Source: Prevotella sp. (lineage in GTDB: Bacteria > Bacteroidota > Bacteroidia > Bacteroidales > Bacteroidaceae). From it: DNA of 52,391 nucleotides. Positions within the stretch are counted from its first letter, which is position 1. Every line of letters starts with the position of its first letter. The stretch covers positions 1-52,391 of the forward strand of contig JAFTGH010000026.1 of assembly GCA_017458005.1 (NCBI GenBank), read 5' to 3'. The position numbers and the translations under genes were made by a program. Shown piece by piece: positions 42,963-52,252 of the stretch. Below the pieces are notes generated by a model that did no database searches, was not told the DNA's origin, and worked only from the letters and a program-made list of their open reading frames with translations.

Positions 42963-44708
42963 ATGGAAAATAACGAACTCATTGCTCAGTGTGAGGCACG
43001 GGCGAAAGAATGGCTCTCTCCAGCCTTTGACGAGGAGACACGTAAGGAAGTACAGGCAATGTTGGACAACCCCGACAAGACCGCTTTGGTAGACGCTTTC
43101 TACCAGAACCTGGAGTTTGGTACGGGTGGACTCCGTGGTATCATGGGTGCCGGTACTAACCGCATGAACAAGTATATCGTAGGTATGGCAACACAGGGCT
43201 TCGCCAACTATATTCTGAAGGCGTTCCCTGGCAAGCAGTGCTCTGTAGTGGTTGGTCACGACTGCCGCAATAACGGACGTATGTTCGCAGAGACCGTTGC
43301 CGATATCTTCTCTGCCAACGGCATCAAGGTTTATCTCTTCGAGAGCCTTCGTCCTACCCCAGAGATCTCTTTCGCCATCCGTGAGTTAGGCGCACAGGCT
43401 GGTGTGAACGTGACCGCTTCCCACAACCCCCGTGAGTACAATGGTTACAAGGCATACTGGGATGACGGCGCACAGGTGCTTTCTCCACACGATACTGGTA
43501 TCATCGACGAGGTGAACAAGGTGACCATCAACGACGTGAAGTTTGAGGGTAACAAGGAACTCATCGAGATCATCGGTGGTGAGATGGACTGGGACTATAT
43601 CCAGGCTGTCCATGAGGCATTGATCGACCAGGAGGTCATCAACCGCCAGAAAGACCTGAACATCGTTTACTCCGCTATGCACGGCACAGGTCGTCATATC
43701 GTTCCTATGGCACTCCGCTCATGGGGCTTCCAGAATATCCATGTCGTACCAGAGCAGATGGTCGTTGACGGCAACTTCCCAACGGTTGTCTCTCCGAACC
43801 CGGAGAATGCCGAGGCGATGACACTGGGTATGAAACTCGGTACTCGTCTGAATGCCGACCTCGTGATTGCCTCTGACCCGGACGCTGACCGTCTCGCTAT
43901 CGTCGTTCGCAATCCGAAGGGTGAGTGGGAGATCATCAATGGTAACCAGACAGCGATGATGTTCTGCTGGTATATCATCACCAACCGTAAGAAACTCGGT
44001 CTGATGAAGGGCAACGAGTTCTTGGTGAAGACCATCGTGACCTCTGAGGTCATCGCGCAGATTGCCAAGAAGAACGGCGTGGAGTTGTTCGACGAGTTCA
44101 CAGGCTTTAAGTGGATCGCATACCGCATCCGTGTGAACGAGGGTAAGAAAAAGTACATCGGCGGTGGTGAGGAGAGTTTCGGCTTCCTGCCATTCGACAA
44201 GGTGCGTGACAAGGATGCTCCTGCCTCTATCTGTCTCATCTGTGAGATTGCCGCATGGGCAAAGGATCAGGGCAAGACCCTCTACGACCTCTTGATGGAT
44301 ATCTACGCTGAGTATGGCTTCTCGAAGGAGACAACCATCAACGTGGTGAAGCCAGGAAAGAGCGGTGCCGACGAGATCAAGCAGATGATGGAGGACTTCC
44401 GTAAGAATCCTCCTACGGAGATTGGCGGTTCTAAGGTATGTGTATGGAAGGACTATCGTTCTCTGGAGCAGAAGAATGCCGACGGCAGCGTTTCCAAGAT
44501 TGACATGCCAGCCACCTCTAACGTGCTGCAGTGGTTCTGCGAGGATGGTACGAAGATCAGTGTACGTCCCTCTGGCACGGAGCCGAAGATTAAGTTCTAC
44601 TGCGAGATCAAGGATCCTTCCTTCAAGTGCGCTGGTTGCTACGAGCGTTGCACCAATGCCGCTATGGAGAAGGTTGCCGCCATCAAGAAGAGCCTGAACT
44701 TAGACTAA
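42963..44708 (+). CDS. Phospho-sugar mutase (phosphoglucomutase/phosphomannomutase family)
   Basis: A 581-residue alpha-D-phosphohexomutase, which shifts a phosphate between C1 and C6 of hexose phosphates. Seen in order: GTGGLRGIMGAGTNRMN, the phosphoserine loop TASHNPREYNGYKAYW (near 151-166), the metal loop DPDADR (near 304-309), the sugar loop GGGEESFGFL, and the phosphate-binding RPSGTEPKIKFYCEI near the end. The 580-residue size fits the PgcA/Pgm2-like branch. Substrate preference (glucose or mannose) cannot be told. The last 30 residues carry a CxxC-like pair (KCAGCYERC). It is flanked by its own promoter and a strong terminator. Confidence 0.93.
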   Translation: MENNELIAQCEARAKEWLSPAFDEETRKEVQAMLDNPDKTALVDAFYQNLEFGTGGLRGIMGAGTNRMNKYIVGMATQGFANYILKAFPGKQCSVVVGHDCRNNGRMFAETVADIFSANGIKVYLFESLRPTPEISFAIRELGAQAGVNVTASHNPREYNGYKAYWDDGAQVLSPHDTGIIDEVNKVTINDVKFEGNKELIEIIGGEMDWDYIQAVHEALIDQEVINRQKDLNIVYSAMHGTGRHIVPMALRSWGFQNIHVVPEQMVVDGNFPTVVSPNPENAEAMTLGMKLGTRLNADLVIASDPDADRLAIVVRNPKGEWEIINGNQTAMMFCWYIITNRKKLGLMKGNEFLVKTIVTSEVIAQIAKKNGVELFDEFTGFKWIAYRIRVNEGKKKYIGGGEESFGFLPFDKVRDKDAPASICLICEIAAWAKDQGKTLYDLLMDIYAEYGFSKETTINVVKPGKSGADEIKQMMEDFRKNPPTEIGGSKVCVWKDYRSLEQKNADGSVSKIDMPATSNVLQWFCEDGTKISVRPSGTEPKIKFYCEIKDPSFKCAGCYERCTNAAMEKVAAIKKSLNLD

Positions 44709-44724
44709 TCATTTAAATGATAAT

Positions 44725-44762
44725 AAAAAAAGGGGGATTGTGCGCACAATCCCCCTTTTTTT
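44725..44762. terminator. 38-bp perfect palindrome, bidirectional terminator
   Basis: AAAAAAAGGGGGATTGTG, CG-rich centre, then its exact complement ending in seven T. It separates the mutase gene from the hsd operon. Confidence 0.9.
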
Positions 44763-44764
44763 AT

Positions 44765-44772
44765 TATCTTTG
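44765..44772 (+). promoter_or_regulatory. -7 box of the hsd operon
   Basis: TATCTTTG followed by TAGG, immediately after the terminator palindrome. Transcription near 44778 supports ATG 44797 as the hsdR start. Confidence 0.6.
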
Positions 44773-44796
44773 TAGGCAATAAACTTGAAACTTACA

Positions 44797-47148
44797 ATGG
44801 ACGATATCTTGAAATTGTCAGAAGAGGATATAAAGTTGCGATATATCACCCCTGCCATTCTTAACAAAGGGTGGGCTGTGACTGATATCACGATGGAAAC
44901 TAAGGTGAAACTGACTGATGGCAAGATTAACCTTAGGGGAAATGTCGTGGCTCGTGGCAAAGCGAAGTTTGCGGACTATATGCTCTATTACAATAATGCA
45001 AACCCCATTGCCATTGTTGAGGCAAAGGATGCCAATCATAGTGTCAGTTTTGGCATGCAGCAGGCAAAGGAATACGCCTCGATGATGGATATACCTTTTG
45101 CTTTCAGTTCTAATGGACAGGGGTTCCATGAGTATGACTTCCTGACAGGTAAGGAACGCTCCTTTGCCATGAGTGAGTTTCCTACCAAAGAAGAACTCTA
45201 CGCTCGCTTTCTGAAAGAGAGTAATGGGGGACAAGGATTCACAGAGGATGAACTAAAAGTCATCAACCAGCCCTATTGCACAGGTCAGGATATCTACCCA
45301 CCTCGTTACTACCAGCGTAATGCGGTCAATCGTACAGTGGATGCTGTCGCAAGAGGCGATAAACGTATGTTGTTGGTGATGGCAACGGGTACAGGAAAGA
45401 CCTATACCGCCTTTCAGATAGTCTATCGTTTGTTGAAAGCAGGACTCGTGAAGAAAGTACTTTATCTTGCCGACCGCAATGTGCTGGTCGACCAGTCGAT
45501 AGAGCAAGATTTCAAGCCACTCACCAATACTATCCACAAGGTTAATTATCAGAAGGACAAAGACTCGAAGCCAACAGCCCACGAGGTGTATTTCTCCCTT
45601 TATCAGCAATTGATAGGTGAGAAAGGAAAGCAGAACTACAGGGAGTTGTTCAAACCCGAGTTCTTCGACATGGTAATTGTCGATGAGTGTCATAGGGGGA
45701 GTGCGAAGGATGACAGCAACTGGCGTGAGATATTAGAGTACTTTGAGGATGCCATCCAACTGGGTATGACTGCTACCCCTAAAGAGACACGTTACCAGTC
45801 GAATATCACTTATTTTGGCGAGCCTCTTTACAGTTATAGTCTGAAAGAGGGAATCGATGATGGCTTCCTGGCACCTTTTAAGGTGATCAATATCACCACC
45901 AACATTGGTGACGAATGGCGACCTGTCAAGGGGCAGCGTGATATCTACGGTAATTTGATAGAAGACAGAATATACAATAACCAGGACTACGACTATAATA
46001 TCATCATTGAGGATCGTATCCGTGAGGTGGCTCATGAGGTGAGCAGTTATCTGAAGGCAACAGACCGTATGGCGAAGACCATAGTGTTCTGTGCTGACGA
46101 GGATCATGCGGAGCGTATGCGTATAGCCTTGGTGAATGAGAATGCCGACATGTGTCAGAAATATCCGGACTATGTGGTACGTATCACAGGCAGTGACGAC
46201 TATGGGAAGAGCAAACTCGACTATTTTATCTCCGTATCGTCCAAATTCCCTGTCATTGCCACCACCAGCAAACTGTTGTCTACGGGTGTCGACTGTAAGA
46301 TGGTGAAACTCATCGCCCTCGACCAGTGTATCAACTCCATGACGGAGTTCAAGCAGATAGTAGGACGTGGCACCCGAATACGAGAGAAAGAGGGGAAGAC
46401 GCACTTCACCATCATGGACTTCCGTAATATCACACGGCTCTTTGCCGATCCAGACTGGGATGGTCCGTTGGAGGTGGATAAAGGATACATTAAAGACTCC
46501 TCTACCCAATATCCTAATCCCGACAATGAGGAGCATGATGGAGCAGGAGAGGAGACTATTGACGAAAGAGCACCCAAACCCTTTGTCAATAGTGATGGTT
46601 GTGTGGTGAAGATTATTAATAAGGTAGTGTCTGTCTATGACTCCAATGGAAAACTGCTTCATACAGAGAGTATCACAGACTATACCCGCAAGAATATCAA
46701 TGACACCTATGCCAGTCTGGATGACTTCATCCGTCAATGGAATGCCGCAGAGAAGAAAGAGGAGATATCGAAACTTATGCGTGAAAGTGGTATCGACCTG
46801 CAGGCATTGAAGGAAGACCAGCAGATGGCTGACGTTGACGACTTCGACTTCATCTGTCATATTGCCTATGGTCAGAAGCCTTTGACTCGCAGAGAGCGTG
46901 CCGAGAACGTGAAGAAGCGCAACGTCTTTGGCAAATATGGTGCTGAGGCTCGTAAGGTGCTGGAGGCATTGCTCGACAAATATGCCAACGACGGCATCAG
47001 TCAGTTAGAGAACAGAAAAGTATTGAGCCTCGACCCCTTCCGCCAGATGGGCTCACCTGCCAGCATCGCCAAATTGTTTGGTGGCAACAAGCAATATCTC
47101 GATGCTGTGAGGGAATTGGAAAATATGATCTATAATAATATCGCATAA
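44797..47148 (+). CDS. hsdR: Type I restriction enzyme subunit R
   Basis: A 783-residue HsdR, the ATP-dependent translocase and nuclease of a type I restriction system. An N-terminal PD-(D/E)xK nuclease is seen in KFADYMLYYNNANP and AIVEAKDA. The SF2 motor follows: MATGTGKTYTA (about 197), VDECHRGSAKDD (about 295), MTATPKE (about 327), and QIVGRGTRIREKEGKTHF. A C-terminal helical region (about 640-783) would bind the methylase. The start is ATG 44797, since the TTG at 44785 is only a few bases from the expected transcript start. hsdM follows 3 bp later, so R, M and S share one operon. Confidence 0.96.
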   Translation: MDDILKLSEEDIKLRYITPAILNKGWAVTDITMETKVKLTDGKINLRGNVVARGKAKFADYMLYYNNANPIAIVEAKDANHSVSFGMQQAKEYASMMDIPFAFSSNGQGFHEYDFLTGKERSFAMSEFPTKEELYARFLKESNGGQGFTEDELKVINQPYCTGQDIYPPRYYQRNAVNRTVDAVARGDKRMLLVMATGTGKTYTAFQIVYRLLKAGLVKKVLYLADRNVLVDQSIEQDFKPLTNTIHKVNYQKDKDSKPTAHEVYFSLYQQLIGEKGKQNYRELFKPEFFDMVIVDECHRGSAKDDSNWREILEYFEDAIQLGMTATPKETRYQSNITYFGEPLYSYSLKEGIDDGFLAPFKVINITTNIGDEWRPVKGQRDIYGNLIEDRIYNNQDYDYNIIIEDRIREVAHEVSSYLKATDRMAKTIVFCADEDHAERMRIALVNENADMCQKYPDYVVRITGSDDYGKSKLDYFISVSSKFPVIATTSKLLSTGVDCKMVKLIALDQCINSMTEFKQIVGRGTRIREKEGKTHFTIMDFRNITRLFADPDWDGPLEVDKGYIKDSSTQYPNPDNEEHDGAGEETIDERAPKPFVNSDGCVVKIINKVVSVYDSNGKLLHTESITDYTRKNINDTYASLDDFIRQWNAAEKKEEISKLMRESGIDLQALKEDQQMADVDDFDFICHIAYGQKPLTRRERAENVKKRNVFGKYGAEARKVLEALLDKYANDGISQLENRKVLSLDPFRQMGSPASIAKLFGGNKQYLDAVRELENMIYNNIA

Positions 47149-47151
47149 CGA

Positions 47152-48654
47152 ATGGCACTTACGAATTTTGTAAAAAGCATACGCAACATCATGCGCAATG
47201 ACGCAGGTATTAATGGTGATGCGCAACGTATCGAGCAGATAGCATGGATGTTGTTTCTGAAAGTGTACGATGAGAAAGAGAACGATTGGGAGTTCAACGA
47301 AGACGATTATCAATCATTCATTCCAGAAAATTGCCGTTGGCGCAACTGGGCGAAAGACGAGGGCGATGGTGAGGCATTGACAGCCGATAAACTCCTTGAC
47401 TTTGTCAACAATACCCTGTTTCCAGCCTTGAAATCGTTGAAGGTCACTCCAGCGACACCGATGCGCAGTGCTATTGTGCGTACCACCTTCGAGGATGCCA
47501 ACCAGTATATGAAGGATGGTGTGTTGTTGCGTCAGGTGATTAACGTCATCGACCAACTCGACCTGAGTAATTATGAGGAGAGTCATGCCTTTGGCGAGAT
47601 ATACGAGACAATTCTGAAAGAGATGCAGTCGGCAGGCTCTGCAGGTGAGTTCTACACCCCTCGTGCCTTGACCGACTTCATGGTGGAGATTGTCAGTCCT
47701 AAGATTGGGGAGCATGTGGCGGACTTCGCTTGTGGTACAGGCGGCTTCCTTACCTCATGGCTCAAAGCCCTTGACAAGCAGGTGAAGACGGCAGAGGATC
47801 GTGAGGCTTATGCCAGTTCCATCTATGGCATCGAGAAAAAGCAGTTCCCTTATATGCTCTGTGTCACCAATATGCTGCTGCATGATATTGACTCGCCTCG
47901 TGTGATGCACGATAACTCGTTGACGAAAGATGTGCTAAACTATACGGACGACGATAAGTTTGATGTCATCCTGATGAATCCTCCATACGGTGGCAATGAG
48001 AAGCAGGACATCAAGCGTCATTTCCCCTCCGACCTCAGTTCCAGCGAGACGGCAGATCTCTTTATGGTTGTTATCATGTATCGTCTGCGAGAGCACGGAC
48101 GTGCTGCTGTCATTTTGCCAGACGGTTTCCTGTTTGGCTCCGATAATGCGAAACTCGCCATCAAGGAGAAACTGTTGCGTGAGTTCAACCTGCATACTAT
48201 TATCCGCTTGCCAGGCAGTATCTTCGCGCCATATACCTCTATCGCCACCAACATCCTTTTCTTTGATAACGACAAAGCGGAGGGGGCTGCTGAGGGTTTC
48301 TGTACCAAAGAGACGTGGTTCTATCGTCTCGATATGCCAGAGGGCTATAAGCATTTCTCGAAGACCAAGCCCATGCAGTCAGCCCATTGCCAGCCTATCC
48401 GTGACTGGTGGAACCATCGCACGGAGATGGCAGATGAGGTAAGTGGTGACTACAAGTCACGCTGCTTCTCTGCACAGGAGTTGATGGATTTGCAATGTAA
48501 CCTTGACCAATGTAAGTTCCCCAAAGAGGAAGAAGATGTGTTGCGCCCAGCAGAGTTGCTGAAGCAGTATCACGAGCAGCGTTCCGCTCTCGATGCCAAG
48601 ATAGATGCCCAGTTGGCTGAGATAGAAAGCATCCTTGGAATTAATATCAACTAA
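47152..48654 (+). CDS. hsdM: Type I restriction enzyme subunit M (DNA methylase)
   Basis: A 500-residue N6-adenine methylase. N-terminal helical domain: VKSIRNIMRNDAGINGDAQRIEQIAWMLF. AdoMet motif I: DFACGTGGFLTSWL (about 190). Catalytic motif IV: MNPPYGG (about 275). FYTPRALTDFMVEIV precedes motif I as in the family. With HsdS it forms the modification enzyme and with HsdR the restriction complex. It starts 3 bp after hsdR and ends 12 bp before the Bro-N gene. Confidence 0.97.
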   Translation: MALTNFVKSIRNIMRNDAGINGDAQRIEQIAWMLFLKVYDEKENDWEFNEDDYQSFIPENCRWRNWAKDEGDGEALTADKLLDFVNNTLFPALKSLKVTPATPMRSAIVRTTFEDANQYMKDGVLLRQVINVIDQLDLSNYEESHAFGEIYETILKEMQSAGSAGEFYTPRALTDFMVEIVSPKIGEHVADFACGTGGFLTSWLKALDKQVKTAEDREAYASSIYGIEKKQFPYMLCVTNMLLHDIDSPRVMHDNSLTKDVLNYTDDDKFDVILMNPPYGGNEKQDIKRHFPSDLSSSETADLFMVVIMYRLREHGRAAVILPDGFLFGSDNAKLAIKEKLLREFNLHTIIRLPGSIFAPYTSIATNILFFDNDKAEGAAEGFCTKETWFYRLDMPEGYKHFSKTKPMQSAHCQPIRDWWNHRTEMADEVSGDYKSRCFSAQELMDLQCNLDQCKFPKEEEDVLRPAELLKQYHEQRSALDAKIDAQLAEIESILGININ

Positions 48655-48666
48655 TATATTACAAAA

Positions 48667-49503
48667 ATGACTAAGAAACAAGCAATCAAACTATTTGAGG
48701 AACGTAAAGTTCGTACAGTTTGGGATGATCAGGAGGAGAAGTGGTACTTCTGTGTAGTAGATGTTGTAGAAGCACTTACAGACAGTGTCAACCCAACAGA
48801 TTACATTAAGAAGATGAAAAAGCGTGACCCAGAACTGGCAAAAGGGTGGGGACAAATTGTCACCCCCCTTCCGTTGCAGACTCCAGGCGGAAAGCAAAGG
48901 CTGAATTGCGCTAGTCAAGAAGGGATATTCCGCATCATCCAGTCCATTCCATCACCCAAGGCGGAACCTTTTAAGCAGTGGATGGCTCAGGTGGCAAGTG
49001 AGCGGATAGACCAGATGCAAGACCCAGAACTGAGCATCGACCAAGCCATTGCTGACTATAAGCGCTTAGGCTATAGTGACGCTTGGATTAATCAGCGTAT
49101 CAAGTCGATAGAGGTACGCAAGGAACTCACTGACGAATGGAAACGCACTGGTGTGAAAGAGGGGATGGAATATGCTTCACTGACGGATATCATCACCCGT
49201 GAATGGAGTGGCTTTACTACTAAGCAGTATAAGCACTATAAGGGCTTGAGGAAAGAAAACCTTCGTGATAACATGACCAATCTGGAAATAGCCCTGAATA
49301 TCCTTGCAGAGGCATCAGCCACTGAGATTTCTAAAGACCGTAATCCTAATGGCTACAATGCTCAGACGCAAGTAGCGAAAGAGGGTGGCAGTGTGGCAAA
49401 GGCTGCGCGTAAGCAACTGGAGAGCAAACTTGGGCGCAGTGTTATTACCAAGGATAAGGCAAGTGACTATCTGTTGCCAGATAAGAACGAACAAGAAGAC
49501 TAA
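48667..49503 (+). CDS. Bro-N / DinD-like protein within the hsd operon
   Basis: A 278-residue protein. The N-terminal half (about 1-110) fits a Bro-N domain: VRTVWDDQEEKWYFCVVDVVEALTDSVNPTDYIKKM, then CASQEGIFRIIQSIPSPKAEPFKQWM. The C-terminal half matches the DNA-damage-inducible DinD pattern (RKELTDEWKRTGVKEGMEYASLTDII, RDNMTNLEIALNILAEASATEISK). DinD in E. coli is induced by DNA damage and was reported to inhibit RecA-type filaments; the Bacteroidetes members placed inside hsd operons have no settled role. It sits between hsdM and hsdS, 5 bp before hsdS, and is probably co-expressed with them. Confidence 0.85.
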   Translation: MTKKQAIKLFEERKVRTVWDDQEEKWYFCVVDVVEALTDSVNPTDYIKKMKKRDPELAKGWGQIVTPLPLQTPGGKQRLNCASQEGIFRIIQSIPSPKAEPFKQWMAQVASERIDQMQDPELSIDQAIADYKRLGYSDAWINQRIKSIEVRKELTDEWKRTGVKEGMEYASLTDIITREWSGFTTKQYKHYKGLRKENLRDNMTNLEIALNILAEASATEISKDRNPNGYNAQTQVAKEGGSVAKAARKQLESKLGRSVITKDKASDYLLPDKNEQED

Positions 49504-49508
49504 AACCA

Positions 49509-50945
49509 ATGAACGCACAGCAACTTAGAAACAGCATATTGCAACAGGCGATTGAAGGACGTTTGGTTCCTCAAGACCCTAACGACGAACCCGCCTCCGT
49601 CCTCTTGGAGCGTATTCGTGAGGAGAAACGTAGGTTGGTGAAGGAAGGGAAACTCAAAAAGAAAGACCTTGAGGAAGTGCCTATCTCAGAGGACGAAAAA
49701 ACTTTCGAGATTCCTGAGAGTTGGGAGTGGGTGAGATTTTTCTCTGTTTTTCAACTAGAGACAAATTTGGTTTCACCGAAAATGTATCTTGATTATCCTC
49801 ATATTGCACCTGACATTATTGAGAAAGGTACAGGTCGATTATTAGATTATAGGACAGTAAAGGACAATAAGGTTATAAGTAATAATCATTTGTTTTATAA
49901 GGGACAAATAGTTTATTCTAAAATCCGTCCATTGCTGAGAAAGGCAGTAATTGCCCCATTTGATGGTTTGTGTAGTGCTGATATGTATCCATTATCAACT
50001 CATCTATCTATAGATTATGCTTTGTATTATCTTTTTTCGGACACTTTTAATAGGCAAGTTTCTGATATATGTTCTAGTAGGATAAAGATGCCTAAAATAA
50101 ACCAAAATGAATTGTCATCGGTTATTGTACCTCTTCCTCCTCTAGCCGAGCAACATCGCATCGTGGCAAAGATAGAAGAATTGATGCCAAAGGTGGAGGA
50201 ATATGGTAAAGCACAGGATGCCCTTGACAAACTAAACGAGGAACTGCCTGAGAAATTAAAGAAAAGCATTCTGCAAGAAGCCATAGAAGGTCGCCTCGTC
50301 CCACAAGACCCAAATGACGAACCCGCTTCCGTCCTCCTCGACAAAATCCGCAAGGAGAAAGCCCAACTGGTAAAAGAAGGGAAACTCAAAAAGAAAGACC
50401 TTGAGGAAGTGCCTATCTCTGAGGATGAAATTCCCTTCGAGATTCCTGAGAGTTGGGAGTGGTGTAGGGTTTCTGATATTATGAATGTTGTGATGGGGCA
50501 ATCTCCAGATGGTAATGACGTTTACGAAGCAGTTGAGGATAATGATGCATACGAATTTCACCAAGGCAAAATATGCTTTGGAAAAAGGTTCATTACTCCT
50601 TCTGGTAAATGGTGTAAGTGCCCCTCACGAATAGCAGATTCAGAAAGTTTGCTAGTTTGTGTAAGAGCCCCTATCGGTGATGTTAATATAACACAAAGGG
50701 CAATTGGAATTGGTCGTGGGCTTGCAGCCGTAAAGGGATTTGGAAATATAAGTACTGATTACCTTTTTTACTTAATAACTGCACATAAAAGAAATTTGGT
50801 AGATAAAGGGACTGGAAGTACCTTCAAAGCAATAACAGTAGAGGTGTTAAAAAGCCAACCTATTCCTCTCCCTCCTCTTGCAGAGCAGAAGCGCATAGTG
50901 GCGAAGATAGAAGAACTGTTTGCAGAAATAGATAAACTGAAGTAG
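49509..50945 (+). CDS. hsdS: Type I restriction enzyme specificity subunit S
   Basis: A 478-residue HsdS with two target-recognition domains. A conserved helix block opens each half: RNSILQQAIEGRLVPQDPND at 7-26 and KSILQEAIEGRLVPQDPNDE at 253-272. Both continue with EGKLKKKDLEEVPISEDE and FEIPESWEWV/C. TRD1 covers about 75-205 and TRD2 about 320-460; each ends in LPPLAEQxRIVAKIEEL. At DNA level the repeat blocks share a stretch of more than 40 identical bases (from GAAGGGAAACTCAAAAAG on), which allows recombination between halves. TRD1 is clearly more A/T-rich than the constant parts, a sign of exchange. It lies 3 bp before the DUF2971 gene. Confidence 0.94.
   Translation: MNAQQLRNSILQQAIEGRLVPQDPNDEPASVLLERIREEKRRLVKEGKLKKKDLEEVPISEDEKTFEIPESWEWVRFFSVFQLETNLVSPKMYLDYPHIAPDIIEKGTGRLLDYRTVKDNKVISNNHLFYKGQIVYSKIRPLLRKAVIAPFDGLCSADMYPLSTHLSIDYALYYLFSDTFNRQVSDICSSRIKMPKINQNELSSVIVPLPPLAEQHRIVAKIEELMPKVEEYGKAQDALDKLNEELPEKLKKSILQEAIEGRLVPQDPNDEPASVLLDKIRKEKAQLVKEGKLKKKDLEEVPISEDEIPFEIPESWEWCRVSDIMNVVMGQSPDGNDVYEAVEDNDAYEFHQGKICFGKRFITPSGKWCKCPSRIADSESLLVCVRAPIGDVNITQRAIGIGRGLAAVKGFGNISTDYLFYLITAHKRNLVDKGTGSTFKAITVEVLKSQPIPLPPLAEQKRIVAKIEELFAEIDKLK
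49629..49675 (+). repeat. Near-identical repeat block in hsdS, first copy
   Basis: From about 49646 the bases GAAGGGAAACTCAAAAAG and the following 26 bp match the block at about 50376-50420. The identity at base level, in a protein-coding repeat, is stronger than needed for the protein alone. Confidence 0.6.
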
Positions 50946-50948
50946 TAA

Positions 50949-51716
50949 ATGTCTCGTATTCTCTATAAGTATTTGGACATCCATGGCGCAAGGTGTATGA
51001 TTGGAAACAAAAATCTCCAATTTACTAATGCGACACAACTGAATGATCCTTTCGATTGCCATCCAAAACTCATTGACTACTCGAATATGCCACCCCCTAA
51101 ACCAACAAGGGTATTTGAGGAATTTTGGAAAAGGAAAATGGAAAACGATGCACAGAATAAGCGTAATGAAACATGGCTTTGCAGTCTGTCGAAAGTCAAT
51201 GATTCTATACTTATGTGGAGTCATTATTGCTATAACCACAAGGGTGTTTGTATAGGACTTGACTTAGATAAAGTGATGGAGTTCGTTCCCCCAATGTTTG
51301 GTTCAACATACATCAAGCCAATCGTCCTTGATGTTCAATATAAACAGATAATAGATCGCCCAGACGCATATAGTTCTGCAGAAGATCTATTCAATTATCA
51401 ATGGCAAACAAAAGCCAAGGATTGGGAATATGAACAGGAGGTAAGATTGGTTATGCCAGATCCAAGCATGATATATGCGGCTCTTACTCCATCCCAAGTT
51501 AAACATCCCAAAGATGTTTGGGATAGGTGCGAAATTCATCATTACATGCCCTTGAAGGGCGAATGTTTTGAGTCAATCTATTTTGGTGTTAATACGGAAC
51601 CTTCTGAGAAAGAAAAAATAATATGGTATGCTCGAAATAAGTTAAATCCGCAAATAAAACTTTATCAAATGCGTATAGATTCTGATGCTTTTCGGCTTCA
51701 ACCAGAAGAAATATAG
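50949..51716 (+). CDS. DUF2971-family protein
   Basis: A 255-residue protein of the DUF2971 family. The N terminus has LYKYLDI, and NLQFTNATQLNDPFDCHP with the usual LNDPF[DE] core. The middle shows LCSLSKVNDSILMWSHYCYNHKGVCIGLD and the C-terminal half has YQWQTKAKDWEYEQEVRLVM (W..E.E.R motif). Homologues are frequent in defence islands and near restriction systems, but no activity has been established. It begins 3 bp after hsdS and its A/T content is higher than that of the operon's other genes, so it looks like a late addition. The dispersed palindromic element starts at its stop codon. Confidence 0.85.
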   Translation: MSRILYKYLDIHGARCMIGNKNLQFTNATQLNDPFDCHPKLIDYSNMPPPKPTRVFEEFWKRKMENDAQNKRNETWLCSLSKVNDSILMWSHYCYNHKGVCIGLDLDKVMEFVPPMFGSTYIKPIVLDVQYKQIIDRPDAYSSAEDLFNYQWQTKAKDWEYEQEVRLVMPDPSMIYAALTPSQVKHPKDVWDRCEIHHYMPLKGECFESIYFGVNTEPSEKEKIIWYARNKLNPQIKLYQMRIDSDAFRLQPEEI

Positions 51717-52252
51717 AAGCCCCGACATCCTCCCTTCGAAGGCCGTACCTTCGACCCTCGGAGGTGCCGCCTCCTGCCCTCGAAGGTACGGGCTTCGTGG
51801 CACGGAGGCGGCACCTTCATCATTTGTCGCATAAAAAAGGATTTTGAAAAATCTACTCCCATACTCCCTTTTTCTTCTGAAATGCCGATGTACAGGTCGT
51901 TTCAGGACGGGAGTAGAAGATTCTACTACTCCCGTCCTACTCCCGTGTGAAGTAAAAAAGGGAGTAGTAGGGGAGTAGTTGCTGCAACTACTCCCGTGCC
52001 TTGCGCCCTTTATTTATCGGGGATTGAGCCACATGACGGGAGTAGGGGAGTAGTTGTTGCGAAATTTTTTTAATCAATCGGCAACTGAAGGGTGATTAGT
52101 TACCGATTGATAGCCTTTCAGTCAGAAACTGATTATTCCGATACATGGAATAACTGTTCCGCATATCTGGGAACGTTGTTCCCTATGCCTCGAAACTACC
52201 TATTCGAGATATTGGGAAGAGTGTTCCGAGGCATCCGGAATGCTCATTCCAT
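51715..52252. repeat. Dispersed palindromic element, copy 2 (about 540 bp)
   Basis: It aligns with 5214-5763 from AGAAGCC to CCGGAATGCTC, same orientation. The stem-loops are kept although single bases differ: GACGGGAGTAG...CTACTCCCGTC, GGGGAGTAGTTG-CTG-CAACTACTCCC, ATCGG..AACTG...TTACCGAT, and the CTTCCGAGG-type right end (here GTTCCGAGGCATCCGGAATG). The left block again has CGAAGGTACGGG in both orientations. It follows the DUF2971 stop directly. No gene is seen in it. Confidence 0.85.
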
